Shown here: one piece after another, positions 17,682-25,894 of the stretch
Position numbering within the stretch: position 1 is the first letter of the stretch
Layout of the letters: each line of letters opens with the position of its first letter
Assembly (NCBI RefSeq): GCF_025244905.1
Contig: NZ_CP104285.1
Location: 186,001-250,000, forward strand
Length of the DNA stretch: 64,000 bases
Reading direction: 5' to 3'
Source of the DNA: Enterobacter mori
GTDB taxonomy: Bacteria > Pseudomonadota > Gammaproteobacteria > Enterobacterales > Enterobacteriaceae
Program-made: the position numbers and the translations under genes
The notes under the pieces: generated by a model
What the model saw: only the letters and a program-made list of their open reading frames with translations
The model's database searches: none
Told to the model about the DNA's origin: nothing

Positions 17682-18620
17682 TTAAACGCCGAGCTCTGCT
17701 CGCGTTGGTAATCCTTCGCTGTCGCCCTGCACCTGAATCGCCAGCGAGCCAATCTTGTTGCCCCGCGCGACAGCCTGCTGCAGCGGTTTGCCTTCCAGCA
17801 GGGCGCTAATGACGCCAACGGCAAAGCCGTCGCCCGCGCCGACGGTGTCGACCACGTTCTCAACCTTCACCGCCGCGACCGCGCCCTGTTCGCCGTTGGC
17901 CGTTTTAAACCATGCGCCATCGGCACCGGTCTTCAGCACCACCGCTTTTACCCCTTTATTCAGGTAGAAATCGGCAATGCCTTCCGGCGTCTTTTCACCC
18001 GTCAGGATCATCCCTTCTTTCAGGCCCGGCAGAACCCAGTCAGCCTGGAACGCCAGATGGTTCAGCTTCTCGACCATTTCCGCTTCGCTTTTCCACAGCA
18101 CCGGGCGCAAATTGGGATCGAAAGAGATCGTTTTACCCTGCGACTTCATGGCTGTTGCCGCATGGTCCAGCAACGCATACGAGCTGGCAGAAAGCGCTGC
18201 CGCCACGCCGCTGAGGTGCAAATGGCGCGCGGAGGCAAAATAGTGGGCGTGATAATCCTCTACGGAGAGATGGCTTGCGGCCGATCCTTTACGGAAATAC
18301 TCCACGATGGGATCGGTTCCATTTTCGACTTTAGATTTCAACTGAAAACCCGTTGCGAAACGACCGTCGAGCGTGACGCCTGCGGCATCAATCCCCTCTT
18401 TTTTCAGTGAATCGAGAACGAAATGGCCAAAGCTGTCGTCCCCTACACGGCTGACCCAGCCGACGTTCAGGCCCAGGCGCGCCAGGCCCGTGGCGACGTT
18501 CAGCTCTGCGCCTGCCACGCGTTTCATAAAGTGCTCTACCGCGCTCAGGTCGCCCGTTTCGGTGGCTACAAACATCGCCATGGCTTCGCCGATAGTGATC
18601 ACATCCAGCGTCTTTTGCAT
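17682..18620 (-). CDS. kguK: PfkB-family sugar kinase, probable 2-ketogluconokinase KguK
   Basis: This ribokinase-family kinase of 312 residues is proposed to phosphorylate 2-ketogluconate at C6. PfkB features are visible: the N-terminal substrate motif AGAELNVATGLARLG, and the C-terminal signature VDTVGAGDGFAVGVISALLEG with catalytic Asp in GAGD. The closest well-known relatives are KdgK (2-keto-3-deoxygluconate kinase) and KguK. The operon partners kguE and kguT and the PtxS-type operator favour 2-ketogluconate. It starts 3 nt after the kguE stop. Confidence 0.8.
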   Translation of the reverse strand: MQKTLDVITIGEAMAMFVATETGDLSAVEHFMKRVAGAELNVATGLARLGLNVGWVSRVGDDSFGHFVLDSLKKEGIDAAGVTLDGRFATGFQLKSKVENGTDPIVEYFRKGSAASHLSVEDYHAHYFASARHLHLSGVAAALSASSYALLDHAATAMKSQGKTISFDPNLRPVLWKSEAEMVEKLNHLAFQADWVLPGLKEGMILTGEKTPEGIADFYLNKGVKAVVLKTGADGAWFKTANGEQGAVAAVKVENVVDTVGAGDGFAVGVISALLEGKPLQQAVARGNKIGSLAIQVQGDSEGLPTRAELGV

Positions 18621-18623
18621 GGT

Positions 18624-19373
18624 TTACTCCTCACGCAGCAGGTTAACGTAGTGGCGGGTAACGGCAGTTAAATCCGCCCCCTCCAGCGGGAATTCGATAC
18701 CGCGCGGGGCATCGGCAGGAAGCTGATTAAGTAAGTCCAGCCAGCGTGATTCCGCACGGTCCGGCGCAATGGCGCGGAACTGCTCCTTATGCGGAACGGC
18801 GGCCTTAACGTGGATATAGCTCACGGCCGGAGCCAGATGACGCGCGGCTTCTTCGGGAGAATCGCCCACCCACAGCCAGTTGCCCATATCGAACGTCAGG
18901 GTGACGGGCAATGCCATCACCCGGCAGGCGGCTTTGAAGCGCTGCATGGGCGCGAGCTGGCCGCAGTCGGTCTGGTCATTTTCCACCACCAGCGTCATAC
19001 CGCTTTCATTCAGCATCGCGCGTAAAGCTTCAAGTGGCTGTTTATCGTTGAAATGACCCAGTGAGACTTTCAACCACAGCGCGTTGAGCGCAGTGGCTTC
19101 GGCCAGATAGCGGGGAAGGTCAGGGTTGAGCGTTCCGTTGGGCATAAACAGGGCGGCGGGTGCGGAATAGCATGCCAGCAGACCCAGCAGTTCGATGGAT
19201 TCACCCAGCGCAGGCAGCGCCAGCAGCTCTTCGCTATTGAACAGTTCGCGGCGGATTTCTACACCGTCCGCGCCTGCGCCCGCAATGACGGGAAGCATTG
19301 CGCGTTGACCACCGGCCTGTCGCACCTGGTCCGCGCCATAAGCGGCGGTGACCACCATTATTTTCCTGCTCAT
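18624..19373 (-). CDS. kguE: Sugar phosphate isomerase/epimerase-like protein KguE
   Basis: This 249-residue protein has the xylose-isomerase-like TIM-barrel fold (AP endonuclease family 2). The start is taken at the ATG at 19373 (MSRKIMVVTAAYG), with GGAG at correct spacing. Metal-ligand segments typical of the fold are visible: GADGVEIRRELF, LVVENDQTDC, TFDMGNWLWVG and GIEFPLEG. KguE is the first gene of the 2-ketogluconate operon in Pseudomonas, but its biochemical role is not well defined. Here too it is first in the operon, directly after the operator region. Confidence 0.78.
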   Translation of the reverse strand: MSRKIMVVTAAYGADQVRQAGGQRAMLPVIAGAGADGVEIRRELFNSEELLALPALGESIELLGLLACYSAPAALFMPNGTLNPDLPRYLAEATALNALWLKVSLGHFNDKQPLEALRAMLNESGMTLVVENDQTDCGQLAPMQRFKAACRVMALPVTLTFDMGNWLWVGDSPEEAARHLAPAVSYIHVKAAVPHKEQFRAIAPDRAESRWLDLLNQLPADAPRGIEFPLEGADLTAVTRHYVNLLREE

Positions 19374-19386
19374 ACCAGACTCCATC

Positions 19387-19407
19387 GCGTAATCGATAGT
19401 ATTACGC
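19387..19407. other. Inverted repeat in the kgu promoter region
   Basis: GCGTAAT and ATTACGC are perfect 7-bp arms around a 7-bp centre, between the kguE start and the PtxS-like operator. It may be a second operator or a 5' UTR hairpin; no regulator can be named. Confidence 0.4.
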
Positions 19408-19411
19408 TAGA

Positions 19412-19425
19412 TGGAACCGGTTCCA
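19412..19425. promoter_or_regulatory. LacI-family operator of the kgu operon (PtxS-like)
   Basis: TGGAACCGGTTCCA is a perfect 14-bp palindrome upstream of kguE. It differs by one symmetric change from the PtxS operator I recall from Pseudomonas, TGAAACCGGTTTCA. The adjacent LacI-type gene is the obvious candidate repressor, with 2-ketogluconate as likely inducer. Confidence 0.78.
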
Positions 19426-19449
19426 AAGAAAAGATCGGGATGTTGAAAT

Positions 19450-19465
19450 TATGATCGCTGTCACG
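19450..19465 (-). promoter_or_regulatory. CRP-like site upstream of the kgu operator
   Basis: The reverse strand reads GTGA-N6-TCAT between ptxS and the kgu operator, close to the CRP half-sites GTGA/TCAC. Carbon-catabolite control would fit the gene content. It is weaker than the udp sites. Confidence 0.4.
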
Positions 19466-19474
19466 AAGGGAAAT

Positions 19475-20491
19475 TTAGCGGGCGGTAGAGCCTCGAACGA
19501 TCAGTTCGCCAGAGAAGACCTGTTCACGCACGGCGTCGCTCGCACCTTCAATGCGACGAACCACCTGTTCAACAGCAGCATAGCCGATTTGCCACGTGGG
19601 TTGCTTGAGCGTGGTGATGCCGACGCCCGCCAGTTCTGCCCACTCAAGCTCATCAAAACCCAGCAGGCCGATATCACTTCCCCAGTGTAGGCCAATTCGC
19701 TTGAGGGAGCGGGCAACCTGGAGCGTTAGCGCCCCGTTTGCGGAGATGACGGCTTTACGCATTCCACGGTGGCGCGTGTGGAACTGGCGAAGGGTATTGT
19801 CAATCTGGTCAGCTTCATGCAGCGGCGTTTCGGCATTTTCAGCGATCACGCCGGGATAGCGGTCCAGTGTGGCGCGAAAGGCGCTTAAACGCTCGCGACG
19901 CGTGTTAACCATTCCTAGCGGTTCGCTCAGGAAAAGTACCGCTTCAAAACCCTGTTCGATGAGGTGCTCGGTGGCGGTAGTGGCTGCCTGCGTGTTATCC
20001 AGCCCGACGACATCGCAGGCAAATTCCGGGATTTTGCGGTCGATAAGCACCATTGGCAGCGAAGACTGCTGCAGCCGGTTGAGCCCTTCTTCACGCATGC
20101 CCACGGCATTCACCACAATACCTTCCACCTGGTAGCTGCGTAGCAAATCCAGGTAGTGCAGCTCCTGATCGACCTCGTTGTTGGTGTTACAGACCAGCGG
20201 CGTGAAGCCTTTTTCGCGACAGGCGGCTTCGATGCCGCTGAGCACGTTGACAGAGTAGGGGTTGGTGATATCGGCGATAATCAGACCAATCAGGCGAGTT
20301 CTGCCGCGTTTCAGGCCGCGCGCCATAAGGCTGGGGCGATAGTCGAGTTCGGCAATGGCCTGTTCAATGCGGGCGAGCAGCGCGTCGGACAGCAGGTGTT
20401 TCTCACCGTTGAGATAGCGCGAAATGCTGGTTTTACCGGTTTTGGCGGCTTTCGCCACGTCGCTGATGGTGGCCCGGGTTGGTTTGCTCAT
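19475..20491 (-). CDS. ptxS: LacI/GalR-family transcriptional regulator, PtxS-like
   Basis: This 338-residue repressor has an N-terminal LacI helix-turn-helix (TISDVAKAAKTGKTSISRYL) with the hinge helix PSLMARGLKRG. A periplasmic-binding-protein-like effector domain follows (GLIIADITNPYSVNVLSGIE). It lies on the same strand just upstream of kguE, with a PtxS-type palindrome between them, so it likely represses the kgu genes and responds to 2-ketogluconate. GntR and IdnR are related alternatives, but their genes sit in other contexts. Confidence 0.8.
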   Translation of the reverse strand: MSKPTRATISDVAKAAKTGKTSISRYLNGEKHLLSDALLARIEQAIAELDYRPSLMARGLKRGRTRLIGLIIADITNPYSVNVLSGIEAACREKGFTPLVCNTNNEVDQELHYLDLLRSYQVEGIVVNAVGMREEGLNRLQQSSLPMVLIDRKIPEFACDVVGLDNTQAATTATEHLIEQGFEAVLFLSEPLGMVNTRRERLSAFRATLDRYPGVIAENAETPLHEADQIDNTLRQFHTRHRGMRKAVISANGALTLQVARSLKRIGLHWGSDIGLLGFDELEWAELAGVGITTLKQPTWQIGYAAVEQVVRRIEGASDAVREQVFSGELIVRGSTAR

Positions 20492-20554
20492 CGCTGATTT
20501 CCCTGAATTTAATGAGAATACCTTAGCGGGAAAATCTGACGAAGCAAGTCATTT

Positions 20555-20580
20555 GCCCGGTGGCGCTGCGCTTACCTGGG
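20555..20580. repeat. Diverged REP element
   Basis: GCCCGGTGGCGCTGCGCTTA followed by CCTGGG matches the reverse complement of the REP copies at 31476 and 50947 with some changes. It lies upstream of ptxS, away from coding DNA. Confidence 0.6.
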
Positions 20581-20593
20581 GTGCGGTCTGGGG

Positions 20594-20625
20594 CACTCAC
20601 CCCAACCCTCTCCCACGGGAGAGGG
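20594..20625. repeat. Second copy of the CCCTCTCCC palindromic repeat
   Basis: CACTCACCCCAA precedes the perfect stem CCCTCTCCC-AC-GGGAGAGGG. It is in the same orientation as the copy at 17645-17678, with a 2-nt rather than 3-nt centre. Confidence 0.75.
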
Positions 20626-20635
20626 TGCAACCACT

Positions 20636-20662
20636 AAAAACGGCAACGAGCGTTGCCGTTTT
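20636..20662. terminator. Terminator for yiaD (bidirectional)
   Basis: AAAACGGCAACG-AG-CGTTGCCGTTTT is a perfect 12-bp inverted repeat, 8 nt beyond the yiaD stop on the reverse strand, with the A/T ends giving a T-run on both strands. Confidence 0.88.
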
Positions 20663-20670
20663 GCTTTTAC

Positions 20671-21333
20671 CTACTGCACAGGGCTTAACGTAATCTCTAC
20701 GCGACGGTTCTGCGCTTTGCCTTCCGCCGTGCTGTTGCTCGCGATCGGATTTGCCGGACCCATGCCGCTGGTGCGGATACGGTTCGCTTCAACACCCTGG
20801 GTGATAAGCGAGCTGGCCACGGAATCGGCGCGCTGCTGAGACAGACGCATGTTCAGCTCCTGGCTGCCGGTGCTGTCGGTATAGCCAATCACGTTAACAG
20901 CGGTTTTATTGTACTCTTTCAGCACCATCGCCACGCCGGTCAGGGTGTTTGCGCCTGCTGGTTTCAGCGTTGCGCTGCTGCTGTCAAAGGTCACGTTGTT
21001 TGGCATGTTCAGGATGATGTTGTCGCCACTGCGCGTTACGCTCACGCCTGTCCCTTTCATTTTGTCGCGCAGTTTCGCTTCCTGTACATCCATGTAATAA
21101 CCGACGCCGCCGCCCAGTGCTGCACCTGCTGCTGCTCCAATCAGTGCGCCTTTACCGCGATCTTTCTTGGAGGAAGAGAGCGCCCCAACGCCTGCCCCAA
21201 CCAGCGAACCGATGCCCGCGCCAATGCCGGATTTACCCGCTTCGCGTTCACCGGTGTAAGGGTTAGTTGTGCAGCCTGAAACAGCCAGTGCACCGCTCAC
21301 CAGAGCGGCAATAACGAGTACGCGTTTTTTCAT
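20671..21333 (-). CDS. yiaD: OmpA-family lipoprotein YiaD
   Basis: This 220-residue outer-membrane lipoprotein is predicted to bind peptidoglycan. The signal peptide ends in the lipobox VSGC (Cys 21). It is followed by a Gly-rich glycine-zipper region (about residues 35-85, with GIGAGIGSLVGAGVGAL and GAAAGAALGGGVGYY). The C-terminal OmpA-like domain carries the peptidoglycan-binding pattern NVIGYTDSTGSQELN...LSQQRADSV and ends in NRRVEITLSPVQ. E. coli YiaD is 219 residues. AAGGAA precedes the ATG. Confidence 0.94.
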   Translation of the reverse strand: MKKRVLVIAALVSGALAVSGCTTNPYTGEREAGKSGIGAGIGSLVGAGVGALSSSKKDRGKGALIGAAAGAALGGGVGYYMDVQEAKLRDKMKGTGVSVTRSGDNIILNMPNNVTFDSSSATLKPAGANTLTGVAMVLKEYNKTAVNVIGYTDSTGSQELNMRLSQQRADSVASSLITQGVEANRIRTSGMGPANPIASNSTAEGKAQNRRVEITLSPVQ

Positions 21334-21360
21334 CTTATTTCCTTAATCCTTTTTATTCTT

Positions 21361-21379
21361 TGCCACGGCGAGCGTGGCA
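21361..21379. other. Inverted repeat in the yiaD-bisC divergent region
   Basis: TGCCACG-GCGAG-CGTGGCA lies 27 bp from the yiaD start codon, in its 5' untranslated or promoter region. It may be a regulator site or an mRNA hairpin. Confidence 0.35.
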
Positions 21380-21498
21380 GTTGATTATGACGTCCGGATA
21401 CGGAGAAAATTCAGTGTATAACTCTGAAATTTGTGACAAACCATAAATCGCCTCAATTAAGAAGGCCGTAAACCTGCACGCAACCAGGAGCGCACGCT

Positions 21499-23826
21499 TT
21501 GAGCACCTCAACCAAAACCATTCTGACCGCCGCCCACTGGGGACCCATGCTGGTCGAAACTGACGGGGAAACTGTCCTGTCGTCCCGCGGGGCACTGCCA
21601 ACACGGCATCCCAACTCGTTACAGACTGTCGTTCGCGATCAGGTGCATAGCAAAACGCGCGTGCGCTGGCCGATGGTGCGTAAAGGTTATCTGGCTTCGC
21701 CAGACAAACCGCAAGGGATTCGGGGACAGGATGAGTATGTCCGCGTGAGCTGGGATGAGGCGCTGGCATTGATTCACACCCAGCATAAACGTATTCGTGA
21801 TAGCTATGGTCCGTCGTCCATTTTTGCTGGCTCTTACGGCTGGCGTTCGAACGGCGTGCTGCACAAGGCCTCGACGCTGCTGCAGCGCTACATGAGTCTG
21901 GCCGGGGGCTATACCGGGCATCTTGGCGATTACTCCACCGGTGCGGCGCAGGCGATTATGCCGTATGTCGTGGGCGGGAATGAGGTTTACCAACAGCAGA
22001 CCAGCTGGCCGCTGGTGCTGGAACATACTGATGTGGTTGTGCTGTGGAGCGCTAACCCGCTCAACACCCTGAAAATTGCCTGGAATGCGTCCGATGAGCA
22101 GGGCGTGTCGTATTTCGACGCGCTGCGCAAAAGCGGCAAGCGTATCCTCTGTATTGACCCAATGCGCTCGGAAACCATGGATTTCTTCGGCGACAGCGCC
22201 GAGTGGATCGCCCCGCATATGGGCACCGACGTGGCGATGATGCTGGGTATCGCCCATACGCTGGTAGAAAACGGCTGGCACGATGCGGAATTCCTGGCGC
22301 GTTGTACCACCGGCTTCGATAAGTTCGCCGACTACCTGACGGGTGAATCCGATGGGGTGGCTAAAACGGCGGAATGGGCTGCAGAGATTTGTGGCGTTCC
22401 TGCGGGCAAACTCCGCGAACTGGCGGCGTTGTTCCATAAAAATACCACCATGTTAATGTCCGGCTGGGGAATGCAGCGCCAGCAGTTTGGCGAGCAGAAA
22501 CACTGGATGCTGGTGACGCTTGCCGCAATGCTTGGGCAGATCGGCACGCCGGGTGGGGGTTTTGGTCTCTCCTATCACTTTGCGAACGGCGGTAACCCCA
22601 CGCGTAAAGCGGCGGTGCTGGCGTCCCTGCAGGGATCGGTACAGGGTGGCGTGGATGCCGTGGATAAAATCCCGGTTGCGCGCATTGTTGAAGCTCTGGA
22701 AAACCCGGGCGGTTTTTATCAGCACAACGGTCTGGACCGCCACTTCCCGGATATTAAATTTGTCTGGTGGGCGGGCGGGTCGAACTTCACGCACCATCAG
22801 GATACCAACCGCCTGATCCGCGCCTGGCAGAAGCCGGAGCTGGTGGTCATTTCCGAATGCTTCTGGACCGGCTCGGCTAAGCATGCCGATATTGTGCTGC
22901 CTGCGACCACCTCGTTTGAGCGTAACGATCTCACCATGACCGGCGACTACAGCAACCAGCACATGGTGCCAATGAAGCGTGTTGTCGCGCCGCGAGATGA
23001 AGCGCGTGATGATTTTGACGTCTTTGCGGAACTGAGCGAGCGCTGGGAAGCGGGCGGGCGCGAGCGCTTTACCGAAGGCAAAACGGATCTGGAATGGCTG
23101 GAAACCTTCTACCAGATTGCGGCCCAGCGTGGCGCAGCCCAAGGAGTGACGCTGCCGCCGTTTGCTGAGTTCTGGGAAGCGAATGGTATCTTCGAAATGC
23201 CAGAGAGCGAGCAAAATGCGCAGTTTGTCCGTTTCGCTGATTTCCGCCGCGACCCGGAGAACTATCCGCTAAAAACCGAAAGCGGGAAAATCGTTCTCTT
23301 CAGCGAGCGCATTGCTGGCTTTGGCTATGCTGATTGCCCACCGCACCCCATGTGGCTGGAGCCTGACGAATGGCACGGCAATGCACAGCCGGGGCAGCTT
23401 CAGATCTTATCTGCCCATCCGGCGCATCGCCTGCACAGCCAGCTGAACTATACGTCACTGCGCGAGCAGTATGCGGTTGCCGGGCGCGAGCCCATTACTC
23501 TGCATACCGAGGATGCGAAAGCGCGTGGAATCGCAGATGGCGATGTGGTGCGCGTCTGGAACGGGCGCGGACAGGTGCTGGCGGGAGCGGTGGTGAGCGA
23601 CGGGATTAAGCCGGGCGTTATCTGCATTCACCAGGGGGCATGGCCGGATCTGGACCTGCGTGAAGGCGGCATCTGTAAAAACGGGGCGGTTAACGTGCTG
23701 ACCAAAGATCTCCCCAGCTCGAAGCTGGGGAATGGCTGCGCGGGGAATACGGCGCTGGCATGGGTCGAGAAATATCAGGGGCCAGCGCTTACGTTAACGG
23801 CGTTTGATCCGCCTGCCAGCTCATGA
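21499..23826 (+). CDS. bisC: Biotin sulfoxide reductase
   Basis: BisC is a cytoplasmic bis-MGD molybdoenzyme of the DMSO reductase family that reduces biotin-d-sulfoxide and methionine-S-sulfoxide. The frame gives 775 residues, close to E. coli. It starts with TTG at 21499, with AGGAG eight nt before; no ATG or GTG fits the conserved N-terminus better. There is no Tat signal, as expected for BisC in contrast to TorA or DmsA. Family segments are visible: [45 protein letters not shown] and [17 protein letters not shown] (here [14 protein letters not shown]). The 3' end overlaps convergent yiaC by 38 bp. Confidence 0.92.
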   Translation: MSTSTKTILTAAHWGPMLVETDGETVLSSRGALPTRHPNSLQTVVRDQVHSKTRVRWPMVRKGYLASPDKPQGIRGQDEYVRVSWDEALALIHTQHKRIRDSYGPSSIFAGSYGWRSNGVLHKASTLLQRYMSLAGGYTGHLGDYSTGAAQAIMPYVVGGNEVYQQQTSWPLVLEHTDVVVLWSANPLNTLKIAWNASDEQGVSYFDALRKSGKRILCIDPMRSETMDFFGDSAEWIAPHMGTDVAMMLGIAHTLVENGWHDAEFLARCTTGFDKFADYLTGESDGVAKTAEWAAEICGVPAGKLRELAALFHKNTTMLMSGWGMQRQQFGEQKHWMLVTLAAMLGQIGTPGGGFGLSYHFANGGNPTRKAAVLASLQGSVQGGVDAVDKIPVARIVEALENPGGFYQHNGLDRHFPDIKFVWWAGGSNFTHHQDTNRLIRAWQKPELVVISECFWTGSAKHADIVLPATTSFERNDLTMTGDYSNQHMVPMKRVVAPRDEARDDFDVFAELSERWEAGGRERFTEGKTDLEWLETFYQIAAQRGAAQGVTLPPFAEFWEANGIFEMPESEQNAQFVRFADFRRDPENYPLKTESGKIVLFSERIAGFGYADCPPHPMWLEPDEWHGNAQPGQLQILSAHPAHRLHSQLNYTSLREQYAVAGREPITLHTEDAKARGIADGDVVRVWNGRGQVLAGAVVSDGIKPGVICIHQGAWPDLDLREGGICKNGAVNVLTKDLPSSKLGNGCAGNTALAWVEKYQGPALTLTAFDPPASS

Positions 23827-24235
23827 TCCACGTCGGGTGTTGGGTATCATCCTGCCAGGCGCTGTCTTCAATGCGAAAACCCTGCGCATGGTAGAAATTC
23901 ACCGCCCGGACATTTTTCTGGTACACCTCCAGGCTTAAATGCGGAAAGCGCTGTTGAACATGATTCAGCAGCGCCCGCCCGATGCCTTTCCCGATGTGCG
24001 ACGGTGCGACAAACAGCGCGCCGACAAACTGCGACTGCATCACGCTGATAAATCCGCACGGCTTTCCGTCCTGTTCCCAGACCCAGGTTTCCGCTGACGG
24101 CAGGTAAACCTCCCGCACCATGGCTTCGTTCTCTTTCCAGTAGTTTGCATCGATAAACGGATGCGCCTCCGTGGTGCTTGCAAGCCACAGACTCAGGAGC
24201 GGATCGGTATTTTCACTTTGCCATTTGCGGATCAT
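23789..24235 (-). CDS. yiaC: GNAT-family N-acetyltransferase YiaC
   Basis: This GNAT acyltransferase is likely a peptide or lysine acetyltransferase; E. coli YiaC has been reported to acetylate protein lysines. The start is placed at the ATG at 24235 ([20 protein letters not shown]), giving 148 residues against 146 in E. coli. The acetyl-CoA loop is [17 protein letters not shown] (Q/RxxGxG/A pattern), followed by [19 protein letters not shown]. It starts inside the 3' end of tag (23-nt overlap), so the two are translationally coupled, and its own end overlaps bisC. Confidence 0.88.
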   Translation of the reverse strand: MIRKWQSENTDPLLSLWLASTTEAHPFIDANYWKENEAMVREVYLPSAETWVWEQDGKPCGFISVMQSQFVGALFVAPSHIGKGIGRALLNHVQQRFPHLSLEVYQKNVRAVNFYHAQGFRIEDSAWQDDTQHPTWIMSWQADQTPLT

Positions 24236-24794
24236 GGTGGCCTCCCGGATGACAGAAGCAGCCCGTAATATGATCGTTGACCAGCCCACAGGCTTGCATA
24301 AAGGCGTAACAGATGGTGCTGCCGACAAACTTAAAACCGCGTTTTTTCAGCGCCTTAGAGAGTGCGTCTGAAGCGGGTGTGGAGGCGGGGATCTCCCCGA
24401 GCGTAGCGGCCTGCGTCACTTGTGGCGTGTCATTCACAAAAGACCAGACAAAGTCTGAAAATGACTCGTTGTTTTGCTCCATCGCCAGGTAAGCGCGTGC
24501 ATTGCCGATGATGGCCTGGATTTTACCGCGATGACGAATGATACCGGCGTCCAGAACCAGTCGTTCGACGTCCTCTTCGGTCATGGCGGCGACGGCGACA
24601 GGATCAAACTGGTGGAAGGCGTTGCGGTAATTTTCCCGTTTTTTCAGTACGGTAATCCATGACAAACCCGCCTGCTGGCCCTCAAGGCAGATCATTTCAA
24701 ACAGTTTTTTGCCATCCGTTTCCGGTATGCCCCATTCACGATCGTGATAGTCGATATAGAGCTGATCCTGGCTTACCCAGCCGCAACGTTGCAT
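24213..24794 (-). CDS. tag: 3-methyladenine DNA glycosylase I
   Basis: Tag removes 3-methyladenine from alkylated DNA; it is constitutive in E. coli. It is 193 residues (E. coli 187). The structural zinc ligands are in place: Cys4 and His17 at the N-terminus (MQRCGWVSQDQ, YHDREWG), and His and Cys in NDHITGCFCHPG near the C-terminus. The helix-hairpin-helix-like core includes FEMICLEGQQAGLSWITVL with the catalytic-pocket Glu. The C-terminus is a few residues longer than in E. coli. Confidence 0.95.
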   Translation of the reverse strand: MQRCGWVSQDQLYIDYHDREWGIPETDGKKLFEMICLEGQQAGLSWITVLKKRENYRNAFHQFDPVAVAAMTEEDVERLVLDAGIIRHRGKIQAIIGNARAYLAMEQNNESFSDFVWSFVNDTPQVTQAATLGEIPASTPASDALSKALKKRGFKFVGSTICYAFMQACGLVNDHITGCFCHPGGHHDPQMAK

Positions 24795-24957
24795 AGGTTA
24801 TCTCCCTTTCTTCACACGGTAATCGAAAAAATTTCATTTCGTTTGGCTTGACGTGTCTACGTTAAAGACAATAGTTAATACAGGGCTATATGCCCGTAAA
24901 CCTCTTCATGAACAACGATAAATATCGCCGAAATTGGCTCTTTCTGGAGTCGCTTTG

Positions 24958-25656
24958 ATGATGATAAAAAAACTCAGTGGTCGCCATGCTGTTTCTGGCC
25001 TGGTGGGGATTTCAGCGTGTCTGTTTTTTTGTAATACAGCCTCAGCCTGGCAACAGGAATATATCGTTTCAGACGCACAAAGTAATATGGCGGAACGCTA
25101 TACATGGGATGCGGATCACCAACCGCGTTATGAAGACATTCTGGCTGAACGTATTAAGTCTTCGCAAATTGGCCCTGGGCTTGCCTTGAATTTGCCTGCC
25201 GGCCCGACAACGGAAGGCAGCATGAGCGTGGGCTGGAATTTTCCGCTGGCGGGAAATATAACGACCGGCCCGGTGATGGCGTGGCGTTACGATGGCTCGG
25301 CGCCCATGATGATTAATGAATTCGGCGATAGCGTGACAACGCAGGGGCTGACCGATCCGCTCTGGCATGCCAGCGTGAGCAGCCTCGGCTGGCGCGTGGA
25401 TACGCAATATGGCGGTCTTCGGCCCTGGGCGCAGGTCAGTTTCAATCAGCAGTTTGGCGAGAACCAGTGGAAATCTCAGTTCGGGATGTCACAGACGCCT
25501 GCCCTTGCACAAAACAGTAGTTGGATGGACGTGACCGTCGGAACGGATATGCCGTTTACAACCCATATGGCGGCCTATGCGTCATTGGCTCAGGGGGAAA
25601 ACACCACGACAGGCGAGGAGTTCATGTACACCCTGGGGGTGAGTGCAAACTTTTAA
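24958..25656 (+). CDS. yhjY: YhjY-like outer-membrane/autotransporter beta-domain protein
   Basis: The product from the ATG at 24958 (GGAG eight nt before) is 232 residues. A Sec signal peptide ends near residue 30 (CLFFCNTASA, then WQQEYIVSD). The mature part has alternating hydrophobic residues and aromatic girdles (HASVSSLGWRVDTQYGGLRPWAQVSFNQQFG) and ends in GVSANF with a C-terminal Phe, the mark of a beta-barrel inserted by BAM. E. coli YhjY is alike in size and position. Function is unknown; no passenger domain is present. Confidence 0.85.
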   Translation: MMIKKLSGRHAVSGLVGISACLFFCNTASAWQQEYIVSDAQSNMAERYTWDADHQPRYEDILAERIKSSQIGPGLALNLPAGPTTEGSMSVGWNFPLAGNITTGPVMAWRYDGSAPMMINEFGDSVTTQGLTDPLWHASVSSLGWRVDTQYGGLRPWAQVSFNQQFGENQWKSQFGMSQTPALAQNSSWMDVTVGTDMPFTTHMAAYASLAQGENTTTGEEFMYTLGVSANF

Positions 25657-25739
25657 AGTTGTCACTTTTTTCAACGTTGCGATAACATCTTAAATACAAT
25701 AACAGCGCGCCTTGTCGCGATAGCAAGCACTAACAATTG

Positions 25740-25811
25740 TGCATGTCATTCCCCGGCAAGGTCATTCATTCCCGATTCCAGGCATTTCATTCCGTTCCTC
25801 CTGCATTTCAT
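25740..25811 (+). promoter_or_regulatory. Iterated direct repeats before yhjX (YpdB/PyrR-type sites)
   Basis: GGCATTTCAT (25781-25790), an 11-nt spacer and TGCATTTCAT (25802-25811) match the direct-repeat pattern described for the LytTR response regulator YpdB (PyrR) at the E. coli yhjX promoter. Two weaker copies precede them: TGCATGTCAT (25740-25749) and GGTCATTCAT (25760-25769). The four begin 20, 21 and 21 bp apart, so all lie on one DNA face. Pyruvate-responsive control through YpdA-YpdB is inferred. Confidence 0.82.
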
Positions 25812-25894
25812 GCCGTTTTACCCCAGCGGTAATAAGGTTTTGTTTATTGTTGTCCTCAGCGAACTTCCTTAATTTCTCTTGCAGGACAACTGCC

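Noticed and set aside
19485..19495. GGCGGTAGA resembling an ops element for RfaH
   Set aside because: The ops core GGCGGTAGC/T is not complete, the site is within the 3' end of ptxS, and no LPS or capsule operon follows.
25739..25894. 52-codon N-terminal extension of yhjX
   Set aside because: It covers the YpdB-type repeats and promoter; the conserved start is ATG 25895.
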